Positions 55,537-64,000 of a stretch of 64,000 nucleotides of DNA are shown in pieces (position 1 is the stretch's first letter; each line of letters opens with the position of its first letter). Position numbers and translations under genes: made by a program. The DNA is taken from assembly GCF_964340395.1 (NCBI RefSeq), contig NC_135565.1, positions 903,001-967,000 on the forward strand, written 5' to 3'. The DNA is from Glandiceps talaboti. Lineage: Eukaryota > Hemichordata > Enteropneusta > Spengelidae. The notes under the pieces were generated by a model. The model ran no database searches. It was not told the DNA's origin and worked only from the letters and a program-made list of their open reading frames with translations.

Positions 55537-56292
55537 ATGTCATCATTAAAGGAGAAAAGACGAAGGCCAAGATCTTCAACTTCTGATTCAGGTAACGAAT
55601 TCAACATGGTGACCGAAGACAATGGTGATGATGTCATGGTATTGCTTCACCAACTTCGTGTAGGTCTAGAAGGAATTTGTAGATCCATTGATAGTAAGGT
55701 TGACAAGCTGAGAATTGACCTTTGTAAAATTGTTGAGTCAAAGATGGAAAGTCTGAAAGATGACTTCATGCTGGATATTGGGAGGCTAGATTCTAAACTT
55801 TGTGAACTTGAGCATAAACTGGATGCAATTCCAGGTGTGTCAAATGGCGGTGTAAGACCTGTAGATGTTCCAGACATCATGGTTATTGCCTTTTGTATAT
55901 GCCATGAAAACGCTGTGAGTACAGACATCCAGGTGACAACCTTGCTTAGAGCTCTTGGGGAGGATGTCTTCACCAAAGTCAAGGTGGTAGAAGCAGTTCG
56001 TCTTAGAAGTCACAGAGTAGGTGTCCCGGGTATCGTTAAGTTTGCAATGGAAAATGTTGAGCGAAAGAAGATTGTTCTTCAGGCCAAACAACATCTAAAG
56101 GACAGTGAGCAGTATAAGAGGGTTTTCCTTCACCCAAGTAAGTCACATACCGAGCGCATCGTAGAGCTTAATGCTAGAACACTTCTTAGCGAATTACCAA
56201 ATGGAAGTAGTTACAAGGTAACCGCAAATGGTCAAATTATCAAGAAGGCAAATTGTCAAGAAGACAGAGTTGATGATAATGACTCAGAATAG
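55537..56292 (+). CDS. LINE ORF1 protein, coiled coil type
   Basis: 251 codons starting MSSLKEKRRRPRSSTSDSGN, a basic low-complexity N-terminus. Residues about 35-95 form a heptad-rich coiled coil (LLHQLRVGLEGICRSIDSKV, DIGRLDSKLCELEHKLDAI). Residues about 120-235 form an RNA-binding-like region with EAVRLR, VKFAMENVERKKIVLQAKQH and KRVFLHPSKSHTERIVELNA, then a short tail ending DNDSE. This layout matches ORF1 proteins of CR1-like LINEs, which bind LINE RNA. The endonuclease frame begins at the stop codon in another phase, a usual ORF1/ORF2 arrangement. The frame is intact although ORF2 is ruined. Confidence 0.78.
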   Translation: MSSLKEKRRRPRSSTSDSGNEFNMVTEDNGDDVMVLLHQLRVGLEGICRSIDSKVDKLRIDLCKIVESKMESLKDDFMLDIGRLDSKLCELEHKLDAIPGVSNGGVRPVDVPDIMVIAFCICHENAVSTDIQVTTLLRALGEDVFTKVKVVEAVRLRSHRVGVPGIVKFAMENVERKKIVLQAKQHLKDSEQYKRVFLHPSKSHTERIVELNARTLLSELPNGSSYKVTANGQIIKKANCQEDRVDDNDSE

Positions 56293-56915
56293 GACACTAT
56301 AATGTCAGGGGATGGACTCGGTGGAACAGTTTGCTCAGGAGTGAAATTTTGTTAACTATAAGGGCAGATATAATTTCTCTGAATGTAACACATTTGTCTG
56401 GGGATGAAACAATACAGTTACGAGGTTATCAGTGGGTAGGGTTTAACAGAGCATGTGTACATCATAATGCACGCAGGAACTTTGGAGGTGTTGGAGGTGT
56501 GGGTCTCTTTATCAAAAACTCACTGTATAGCGATTTCATAGTAGTACAATTGATAATTCATCTGACGGTATTTTGGGAGTGCGTTTTACAAATATGGTTT
56601 CTGGTTATTCCTTTGTTGTGTTTTCCTGTTATTTGCCGCCTGAGAATTCGCCTTGGGGCCGAGATGCTAATAGGTTTTTTGGCCACCTGCTCAGTCAGTT
56701 ATATTTTTATGGCAATGATGTCGATTCTGTCGTCATATGTGGTGATTATTATGCTAGCATTGGTGCCTTGAATCATAGCATTGGGTTTCTGGATGACATT
56801 CCACAAAGGAATGTCATTGACAAAGGTGTTAATCAACATGGTCACTGTTTTCGTGATTTCTTACAAGAGTCCAAACTGTGCACATTAAATGGCAGGTGTG
56901 ATCCTCAATGTGATG
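56290..56915 (+). pseudogene. LINE AP endonuclease, N-terminal part, frameshifted and catalytically altered
   Basis: Read from GHYNVRGWTRWNSLLR through ADIISLNVTHLSGDE, GYQWVGFNR and GGVGLFIKNSLYSDF. After a frameshift near 56555 it continues GILGVRFTNMVSGYSF, FSCYLPPENSPWGRDANRFF, VVICGDYYASIG, IPQRNVIDKGVNQHGHCFRD, and FLQESKLCTLNGRCDPQCDD. The order of motifs is that of an AP-type endonuclease. However, the Glu of the usual ETHL motif is Val (NVTHL), and the Asn of GDFNA is Tyr (GDYYA). With the frameshift, this makes the copy inactive. It passes directly into the tandem array. Confidence 0.85.
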
Positions 56916-59900
56916 ATTTCACATCAGTTTCGACTACTAGGGGTTCAGCAGTAGTAGACTATATTTGTGATGATTTCACATCAGTTTCGACTATAGGGGT
57001 TCAGCAGTAGTAAACTATATTTGTGATGATTTCACATCAGTTTCGACTACTAGGGGTTCAGCAGTAGTAGACTATATTTGTGATGATTTCACATCAGTTT
57101 CGACTACTAGGGGTTCAGCAGTAGTAAACTATATTTGTGATGCATGATTTCACATCAGTTTTGACTACTAGGGGTTCAGCAGTAGTAGACTATATTTGTG
57201 ATGCATGATTTCACATCAGTTTTGACTACTAGGGGTTCAGCAGTAGTAGACTATATTTGTGATGGTTTCACATCAGTTTTGACTACTAGGGGTTCAGCAG
57301 TAGTAGACTATATTTGTGATGGTTTCACATCAGTTTTGACTACTAGGGGTTCAGCAGTAGTAGACTATATTTGTGATGATTTCACATCAGTTTTGACTAC
57401 TAGGGGTTCAGCAGTAGTAGACTATATTTGTGATGGTTTCACATCAGTTTTGACTACTAGGGATTCAGCAGTAGTAGACTATATTTGTGATGGTTTCACA
57501 TCAGTTTCGACTACTAGGGGTTCAGCAGTAGTAGACTATATTTGTGATGATTTCACATCAGTTTCGACTACTAGGGGTTCAGCAGTAGTAGACTATATTT
57601 GTGATGATTTCACATCAGTTTCGACTACTAGGGGTTCAGCAGTAGTAGACTATATTTGTGATGCATGATTTCACATCAGTTTTGACTACTAGGGGTTCAG
57701 CAGTAGTAGACTATATTTGTGATGCATGATTTCACATCAGTTTTGACTACTAGGGGTTCAGCAGTAGTAGACTATATTTGTGATGATTTCACATCAGTTT
57801 TGACTACTAGGGGTTCAGCAGTAGTAGACTATATTTGTGATGCATGATTTCACATCAGTTTCGACTACTAGGGGTTCAGCAGTAGTAGACTATATTTGTG
57901 ATGCATGATTTCACATCAGTTTTGACTACTAGGGGTTCAGCAGTAGTAGACTATATTTGTGATGATTTCACATCAGTTTTGACTACTAGGGGTTCAGCAG
58001 TAGTAAACTATATTTGTGATGCATGATTTCACATCAGTTTTGACTACTAGGGGTTCAGCAGTAGTAGACTATATTTGTGATGATTTCACATCAGTTTTGA
58101 CTACTAGGGGTTCAGCAGTAGTAGACTATATTTGTGATGCATGATTTCACATCAGTTTCGACTACTAGGGGTTCAGCAGTAGTAAACTATATTTGTGATG
58201 CATGATTTCACATCAGTTTTGACTACTAGGGGTTCAGCAGTAGTAGACTATATTTGTGATGATTTCACATCAGTTTCGACTACTAGGGGTTCAGCAGTAG
58301 TAGACTATATTTGTGATGGTTTCACATCAGTTTCGACTACTAGGGGTTCAGCAGTAGTAGACTATATTTGTGATGATTTCACATCAGTTTCGACTACTAG
58401 GGGTTCAGCAGTAGTAGACTATATTTGTGATGCATGATTTCACATCAGTTTTGACTACTAGGGGTTCAGCAGTAGTAGACTATATTTGTGATGATTTCAC
58501 ATCAGTTTTGACTACTAGGGGTTCAGCAGTAGTAGACTATATTTGTGATGATTTCACATCAGTTTTGACTACTAGGGGTTCAGCAGTAGTAGACTATATT
58601 TGTGATGATTTCACATCAGTTTCGACTACTAGGGGTTCAGCAGTAGTAGACTATATTTGTGATGATTGCACATCAGTTTCGACTACTAGGGGTTCAGCAG
58701 TAGTAGACTATATTTGTGATGATTTCACATCAGTTTTGACTACTAGGGGTTCAGCAGTAGTAGACTATATTTGTGATGATTTCACATCAGTTTCGACTAC
58801 TAGGGGTTCAGCAGTAGTAGACTATATTTGTGGTGATTTCACATCAGTTTCGACTACTAGGGATTCAGCAGTAGTAGACTATATTTGTGATGATTTCACA
58901 TCAGTTTCGACTACTAGGGGTTTAGCAGTAGTAGACTATATTTGTGATGATTTCACATCAGTTTTGACTACTAGGGGTTCAGCAGTAGTAGACTATATTT
59001 GTGATGATTTCACATCAGTTTTGACTACTAGGGGTTCAGCAGTAGTAGACTATATTTGTGATGGTTTCACATCAGTTTCGACTACTAGGGGTTCAGCAGT
59101 AGTAGACTATATTTGTGATGATTTCACATCAGTTTCGACTACTAGGGGTTCAGCAGTAGTAGACTATATTTGTGATGATTTCACATCAGTTTCGACTACT
59201 AGGGGTTCAGCAGTAGTAGACTATATTTGTGATGATTTCACATCAGTTTTGACTACTAGGGGTTCAGCAGTAGTAGACTATATTTGTGATGATTTCACAT
59301 CAGTTTCAACTACTAGGGGTTCAGCAGTAGTAGACTATATTTGTGATGCATGATTTCACATCAGTTTTGACTACTAGGGGTTCAGCAGTAGTAGACTATA
59401 TTTGTGATGATTTCACATCAGTTTCAACTACTAGGGGTTCAGCAGTAGTAGACTATATTTGTGATGCATGATTTCACATCAGTTTCGACTACTAGGGGTT
59501 CAGCAGTAGTAGACTATATTTGTGATGATTTCACATCAGTTTCAACTACTAGGGGTTCAGCAGTAGTAGACTATATTTGTGATGCATGATTTCACATCAG
59601 TTTCGACTACTAGGGGTTCAGCAGTAGTAAACTATATTTGTGATGCATGATTTCACATCAGTTTTGACTACTAGGGGTTCAGCAGTAGTAGACTATATTT
59701 GTGATGATTTCACATCAGTTTCGACTACTAGGGGTTCAGCAGTAGTAGACTATATTTGTGATGGTTTCACATCAGTTTCGACTACTAGGGGTTCAGCAGT
59801 AGTAGACTATATTTGTGATGATTTCACATCAGTTTCGACTACTAGGGGTTCAGCAGTAGTAGACTATATTTGTGATGCATGATTTCACATCAGTTTTGAC

Positions 59901-61720
59901 TACTAGGGGTTCAGCAGTAGTAGACTATATTTGTGATGATTTCACATCAGTTTCGACTACTAGGGGTTCAGCAGTAGTAAACTATATTTGTGATGATTTC
60001 ACATCAGTTTTGACTACTAGGGGTTCAGCAGTAGTAGACTATATTTGTGATGATTTCACATCAGTTTTGACTACTAGGGGTTCAGCAGTAGTAGACTATA
60101 TTTGTGATGATTTCACATCAGTTTCGACTACTAGGGGTTCAGCAGTAGTAGACTATATTTGTGATGATTTCACATCAGTTTTGACTACTAGGGGTTCAGC
60201 AGTAGTAGACTATATTTGTGATGATTTCACATCAGTTTCGACTACTAGGGGTTCAGCAGTAGTAGACTATATTTGTGATGATTTCACATCAGTTTTGACT
60301 ACTAGGGGTTCAGCAGTAGTAGACTATATTTGTGATGATTTCACATCAGTTTTGACTACTAGGGGTTCAGCAGTAGTAGACTATATTTGTGATGATTTCA
60401 CATCAGTTTCGACTACTAGGGGTTCAGCAGTAGTAGACTATATTTGTGATGATTTCACATCAGTTTCGACTACTAGGGGTTCAGCAGTAGTAGACTATAT
60501 TTGTGATGATTTCACATCAGTTTTGACTACTAGGGGTTCAGCAGTAGTAGACTATATTTGTGATGATTTCACATCAGTTTCGACTACTAGGGGTTCAGCA
60601 GTAGTAGACTATATTTGTGGTGATTTCACATCAGTTTCGACTACTAGGGATTCAGCAGTAGTAGACTATATTTGTGATGATTTCACATCAGTTTCGACTA
60701 CTAGGGGTTTAGCAGTAGTAGACTATATTTGTGATGATTTCACATCAGTTTTGACTACTAGGGGTTCAGCAGTAGTAGACTATATTTGTGATGATTTCAC
60801 ATCAGTTTTGACTACTAGGGGTTCAGCAGTAGTAGACTATATTTGTGATGGTTTCACATCAGTTTCGACTACTAGGGGTTCAGCAGTAGTAGACTATATT
60901 TGTGATGATTTCACATCAGTTTCGACTACTAGGGGTTCAGCAGTAGTAGACTATATTTGTGATGATTTCACATCAGTTTCGACTACTAGGGGTTCAGCAG
61001 TAGTAGACTATATTTGTGATGATTTCACATTAGTTTTGACTACTAGGGGTTCAGCAGTAGTAGACTATATTTGTGATGATTTCACATCAGTTTCAACTAC
61101 TAGGGGTTCAGCAGTAGTAGACTATATTTGTGATGCATGATTTCACATCAGTTTTGACTACTAGGGGTTCAGCAGTAGTAGACTATATTTGTGATGATTT
61201 CACATCAGTTTCAACTACTAGGGGTTCAGCAGTAGTAGACTATATTTGTGATGCATGATTTCACATCAGTTTCGACTACTAGGGGTTCAGCAGTAGTAGA
61301 CTATATTTGTGATGATTTCACATCAGTTTCAACTACTAGGGGTTCAGCAGTAGTAGACTATATTTGTGATGATTTCACATCAGTTTCAACTACTAGGGGT
61401 TCAGCAGTAGTAGACTATATTTGTGATGCATGATTACACATCAGTTTTGACTACTAGGGGTTCAGCAGTAGTAGACTATATTTGTGATGATTTCACATCA
61501 GTTTCAACTACTAGGGGTTCAGCAGTAGTAGACTATATTTGTGATGCATGATTTCACATCAGTTTCGACTACTAGGGGTTCAGCAGTAGTAGACTATATT
61601 TGTGATGCATGATTTCACATCAGTTTCGACTACTAGGGGTTCAGCAGTAGTAGACTATATTTGTGATGATTGCACATCAGTTTCGACTACTAGGGGTTCA
61701 GCAGTAGTAAACTATATTTG
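56914..61720 (+). repeat. 57/61-bp array of a LINE endonuclease segment, about 83 copies
   Basis: Unit GATTTCACATCAGTTTCGAC + TACTAGGGGTTCAGCAGTAG + TAGACTATATTTGTGAT (57 bp, 19 codons) encodes DFTSVSTTRGSAVVDYICD. This is the AP-endonuclease block TSV....S.VDYI that follows the LNGR segment. The 61-bp units have GCAT inserted (TGTGATGCATGATTTC), giving YICDA then stop. Pure 57-bp runs leave open frames up to 422 codons (59872-61140), 308 (58427-59353) and 156 (57198-57668). A 1445-bp higher-order duplication links 58195-59353 to 59640 onward, with six more units in the second copy. The array is bounded on both sides by the same LINE frame. Confidence 0.95.
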
Positions 61721-62125
61721 TGCACCTTATGAGCATTTTCAGCATTGTACTAATTTAATGTTGTAAACATGGTGTTTGTTATTGATAAAAATGGTTTAAA
61801 TTATCTGTTGAATGACAGGTGCAAAATACCAGACCACTCGCTTTTGTATTTTGACTTTTGTGATCACTGCAGGCTTTGTGTTGATTCCCATACTCGTTTG
61901 GACAATGCTAGTGAAGAACCAACTTACATTTTCGCTTTAACCTTCGAATTTCTGTACTTTGCTGTTTGACTACCTTTTGTTTTGTAAATTACTGTTGAGG
62001 TGACTTATAAGTCTACTCGTTCGGCTGGGAGGTGTTATCATTTATTGTTCTTTTTTTTTGTCAATGTAAACTTTTCAGGTAAACCTCATGTCACTATTAT
62101 AATAAACAATTATACTATACTATGT
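61721..62125 (+). pseudogene. LINE endonuclease C-terminal end and 3' region
   Basis: The last array unit YICAPYEHFQHC continues as unique sequence. In a neighbouring frame the text MVFVIDKNGLNYLLNDRCKI + PDHSLLYFDF carries the final endonuclease box (the (S/P)DHSLL motif). The frame runs on to EEPTYIFALTFEFLYFAV and a stop (61969). There is no RT. The remainder is 3' untranslated-like sequence ending near 62125 with AATAAACAATTATAC. Confidence 0.75.
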
Positions 62126-62530
62126 TATGTGTGATGACCTTTCTAATTTACCTCGACCCCTATGTTCAAAGTCAAATGGCCAAACTGTTAATAGTGCACA
62201 TGTGCACCTCTGACATGCATGGACCCATTTTAACCAAACCTGGCACAAATGTCATTTTACTTTGATTCTTTATCTTTGCAGTAATGGTCAAATGTCAGCC
62301 ATGTTTGTCAAACGATTCACATTTTGCCTAACTCTGGAAACTCAAGCGATTGAGACTTCTTGTGTTTATACACCCATATTATCTATGATGAGCTTTCATA
62401 GACTCTGACCTTTGACCAGTGCTTCAGCCAGCCTTTTCAAAGAGTGGGACATAGTGTCCCGAGACATAGTGTCCTGAAACTTTCATTTTTCTGGGTCATC
62501 ATACATATTTTGGGGGACATTACAAAAAAG
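62126..62530. other. Intronic sequence, nothing recognised
   Basis: AT-rich DNA with scattered GACCTTT motifs. No coding sequence, RNA or array recognised. Confidence 0.45.
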
Positions 62531-62885
62531 GTGCCAATGGCATTGTAGCACAACTGTACAGTTTTTCAGAATATTTACCCACATGCTGACCCATGCAAGA
62601 TATTTGCTAAATGATTATGCAGTTGCCTATCAACCCTGTTGTTATCTTTGAAATATACATGTGTGTCAAATAACCCCAAAACCCCCTCTGGCTGCAACAC
62701 TGCAATATACGCGATCATTTGGCTGTTCCTATAGGTGTGGTCATCTTGCTAAATATATTTGCATACAATTTTAGTGTGATTCATCTATGACCGGTCGACC
62801 CGTCACTTCCAAAATTGTGGGTCAGGTTAAAAAAAATGTGTGTCAAATGACCCAAAACCCCCTCTGGCTGCAACACTGCTTTGAC
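62531..62885 (-). mobile_element. Family A 3' fragment in reverse orientation with a small duplicated insert
   Basis: Minus-strand family A: the 3' terminus (reverse complement GTAGCACAACTGTACAG at 62546-62562), then GTTATCTTTGAAATATA, GCGATCATTTGGCTGTT and CTAAATATATTTGCATACA to about 62770. At 62660-62703 it is interrupted by TGTGTGTCAAATAACCCCAA + AACCCCCTCTGGCTGCAACACTG. A near-identical segment recurs at 62837-62880. It is the only reverse-oriented A fragment in the window. Confidence 0.72.
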
Positions 62886-63088
62886 CACTATGTTCAAGGT
62901 CTAAGTGTAATGCATGGGATTACAACTAAACCTGGCACATATCTTTTTCCTTTGCAATATGACAGTGAAAGTGATGTACTCTGATTTATATTGAGTTTAG
63001 ATTTGTAAATGTAGTATCTGAATTTGACTATCGTAATGTCAGATAGTATGATTAAATGTAAATATTGTTTTCTTGTGTCTTACAGTAG

Positions 63089-63110
63089 GCTATAGCAGAC
63101 AAGGCTACAG
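63089..63110 (+). CDS. 22-bp micro-exon of the SR-type splicing factor
   Basis: GGCTATAGCAGACAAGGCTA-type exon sequence with acceptor TTACAGTAG and donor ACAG|GTAAGTT. Joined in phase 1 to the knuckle exon it reads (G)YSRQGYR and leaves phase 2. This fits the start of an Arg/Ser/Gly/Tyr-rich tail after the knuckle. The acceptor is a tandem CAGTAG: use of the first AG would add one codon (Val) without frameshift. It is too short to be certain without transcript data, but position, phase and splice sites agree. Confidence 0.65.
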
Positions 63111-63411
63111 GTAAGTTGTATTTATTATTCAGCTGATTGGGTTATCACATACTTGTTAAATGTCGTACAAAAAATGTAGTAAATGACAGTTTTTGATAGA
63201 GTAAACATGACAAGAAAGCCATGGCATACCCATATCCAACTTGTGGCTCTTATCGCATTCTATTTAAGTGGACAAGGTCATTTTTTGTAGGCAAGATTGT
63301 CTTCATAATATGGCTTTTACATTGTCAAAATGATAACAAATTACCAATCTGACCGAACACAATTTATTTACATCACTTTCCGTCATTTCTAACTTGCCCT
63401 CAGCCACATGC
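63111..63411 (+). other. Start of the next intron, nothing recognised
   Basis: Intronic AT-rich sequence after donor GTAAGTT. No further exon seen before the window ends. Confidence 0.5.
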
Positions 63412-63555
63412 GTGTGATCCCCTTATGATATTATGTTGTCCGCCATCTTGTATTCATGTGTGTGATCCCCTTATGATATTATGTTGTCCGCATCTTGTAT
63501 TCATGTGTGTGATCCCCTTATGATATTATGTTGTCCGCCATCTTGTATTCATGTA
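63412..63555. repeat. 48-bp tandem repeat, three copies
   Basis: GTGTGATCCCCTTATGATAT + TATGTTGTCCGCCATCTTGT + ATTCAT occurs at 63412, 63460 and 63507 (47-48 bp period). Confidence 0.95.
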
Positions 63556-63576
63556 TATTATGGTTTGGGGCATGAT

Positions 63577-63745
63577 TACCAATCCTGATTGTGATTGGTA
63601 TTTATCAAACACGAAATCCTGATTGTGATTGGTATTTATCAAACACGAAATCCTGATTGTGATTGGTATTTATCAAACACGAAATCATGATTGTGATTGG
63701 TATTTATCAAACACGAAATCCTGATTGTGATTGATAAATCCTGAT
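63577..63745. repeat. 34-bp tandem repeat, about five copies
   Basis: Unit AAATCCTGATTGTGATTGGT + ATTTATCAAACACG (34 bp). The last copies degenerate into CCTGATTGTGATTGATAAAT. Confidence 0.95.
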
Positions 63746-64000
63746 TAGGATTGTGCAAATCAAATGCGTTCCTGATCTCTTGCACAGCACCCCCTAGTGA
63801 TAATACAAGCACAGATAGATCTTATTTAGGGGTGAAATCAAAATCAAACACATCGTAATTACGCGTCCTAACGAGTAGTGACGAGTAGCTACGAGTAGTT
63901 ACTATGTACTACGGTGAATATTCATAAGTCTCGACGCATATTCATGTACTTTAGGTTGTAGACAATAAAAAGTAAACACCTATTGTCCGTTATTCATGAG
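63746..64000. other. Window end, no gene recognised
   Basis: Contains a small run of (T)ACGAGTAG(T) repeats at 63876-63900. Otherwise nothing recognised. Confidence 0.45.

Larger units (their letters stand above)
55400..62125 (+). mobile_element. LINE with ORF1, endonuclease and an endonuclease-derived array
   Basis: Plus-strand non-LTR element: 5' region (about 55400-55536), ORF1 (55537-56292), endonuclease start (from about 56290), a 4.8-kb array of a 57/61-bp endonuclease segment (56914-61720), endonuclease end (61720-61970), and a 3' region to about 62125 with AATAAACAATTATACTATAC. Reverse transcriptase is absent. Without the array the element would be about 1.9 kb. Its edges are approximate because no target duplication was identified. 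Confidence 0.82.
53778..63088 (+). other. 9.3-kb intron of the SR-like gene
   Basis: Inferred intron between donor GTAAGT at 53778 and the acceptor TACAGTAG ending at 63088. It contains the knuckle-derived array, a LINE with an expanded endonuclease segment, and scraps of family A. Confidence 0.7.

Noticed and set aside
59872-61140. A real 422-codon repetitive host protein (DFTSVSTTRGSAVVDYICD repeats)
   Set aside because: The frame starts at an ATG created by the GCAT insertion (GATGCATGATTTC) and ends at the next such unit. The flanks are LINE endonuclease, so it is an expanded LINE segment.
56914-61720. CRISPR-like array (regular repeats of 57-61 bp)
   Set aside because: There are no unique spacers; the entire unit is repeated. 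The context is a eukaryotic LINE.
1-64000. tRNA, rRNA or snRNA genes
   Set aside because: I looked for tRNA A/B-box-like patterns and rRNA core sequences and saw no convincing candidate, but short RNA genes cannot be excluded by eye.

Overview
This window looks like intronic DNA from an animal nuclear genome. It has no bacterial-type gene organisation, and it is AT-rich and crowded with tandem repeats and non-LTR retrotransposon remains. It contains three small exons with canonical splice sites, all on the + strand. The LINE types (CR1/L2/Jockey-like with separate ORF1 and ORF2), the Helitron-like repeat families and the minisatellite load suggest a marine invertebrate (lancelet, hemichordate or spiralian type). 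I cannot name the species from sequence alone.

Host gene: one split gene of the SR splicing-factor type runs left to right. An 87-bp exon at 21306-21392 encodes the C-terminal part of an RRM. A 70-bp exon at 53708-53777 encodes a CCHC zinc knuckle. A 22-bp micro-exon at 63089-63110 begins a Gly/Tyr/Ser/Arg tail. Exon phases are consistent (0, 0, 1, then 2), and the introns are about 32.3 kb and 9.3 kb. The first RRM exons and the RS tail must lie outside the window.

Repeats: by my boundaries about 34-35 kb of the 64 kb is tandem repeat, in at least 13 separate arrays. These are 28 bp (1-7417), 39/42 bp (8179-9135), 41 bp (12829-19503), 43 bp (31590-33096), 24/28 bp (34246-36606), 57/64 bp (41405-43022), 55/58 bp (43040-45402), 26 bp (45403-48095), 35 bp (49495-49835), 30 bp (50056-50845), 13 bp (51100-53566), 67 bp (53735-54380) and 57/61 bp (56914-61720).

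Mobile elements: two dispersed families, called A and B here, share one architecture. Each has a 5' hairpin, then a short CTGT or CCGT microsatellite, then internal tandem monomers (about 118 or 151 bp), then a subterminal inverted repeat and a 3' hairpin. This resembles non-autonomous Helitron/Helentron elements. There are also a 2.08-kb hAT-like element nested in an A copy, a 1.36-kb element with 24-bp TIRs and an apparent 12-bp target duplication, a 0.94-kb TIR element carrying a PHD-finger fragment, and a 0.3-kb MITE. The LINEs are a 3.6-kb copy at 24-27.7 kb (minus), a heavily interrupted copy at 33.96-41.4 kb (minus), a fragment at 48.1-49.4 kb (minus) and a copy at 55.4-62.1 kb (plus).

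Main observation: several minisatellites appear to have grown out of coding sequence. The 57-bp array is a 19-residue segment of the LINE endonuclease domain, sitting inside the endonuclease reading frame with LINE sequence on both sides. The 26-bp array begins exactly in the LINE RT motif WCTENKL..N..KT. The 55-bp array encodes a VYKALHG..P..IS motif known from LINE ORF2 C-termini. The 24/28-bp array repeats the QLPxTVCSA motif and merges into the rest of a LINE C-terminus. The 67-bp array is ten copies of the second half of the host zinc-knuckle exon with its splice donor. Recurrent seeding of minisatellites on coding segments is the pattern I would check first.
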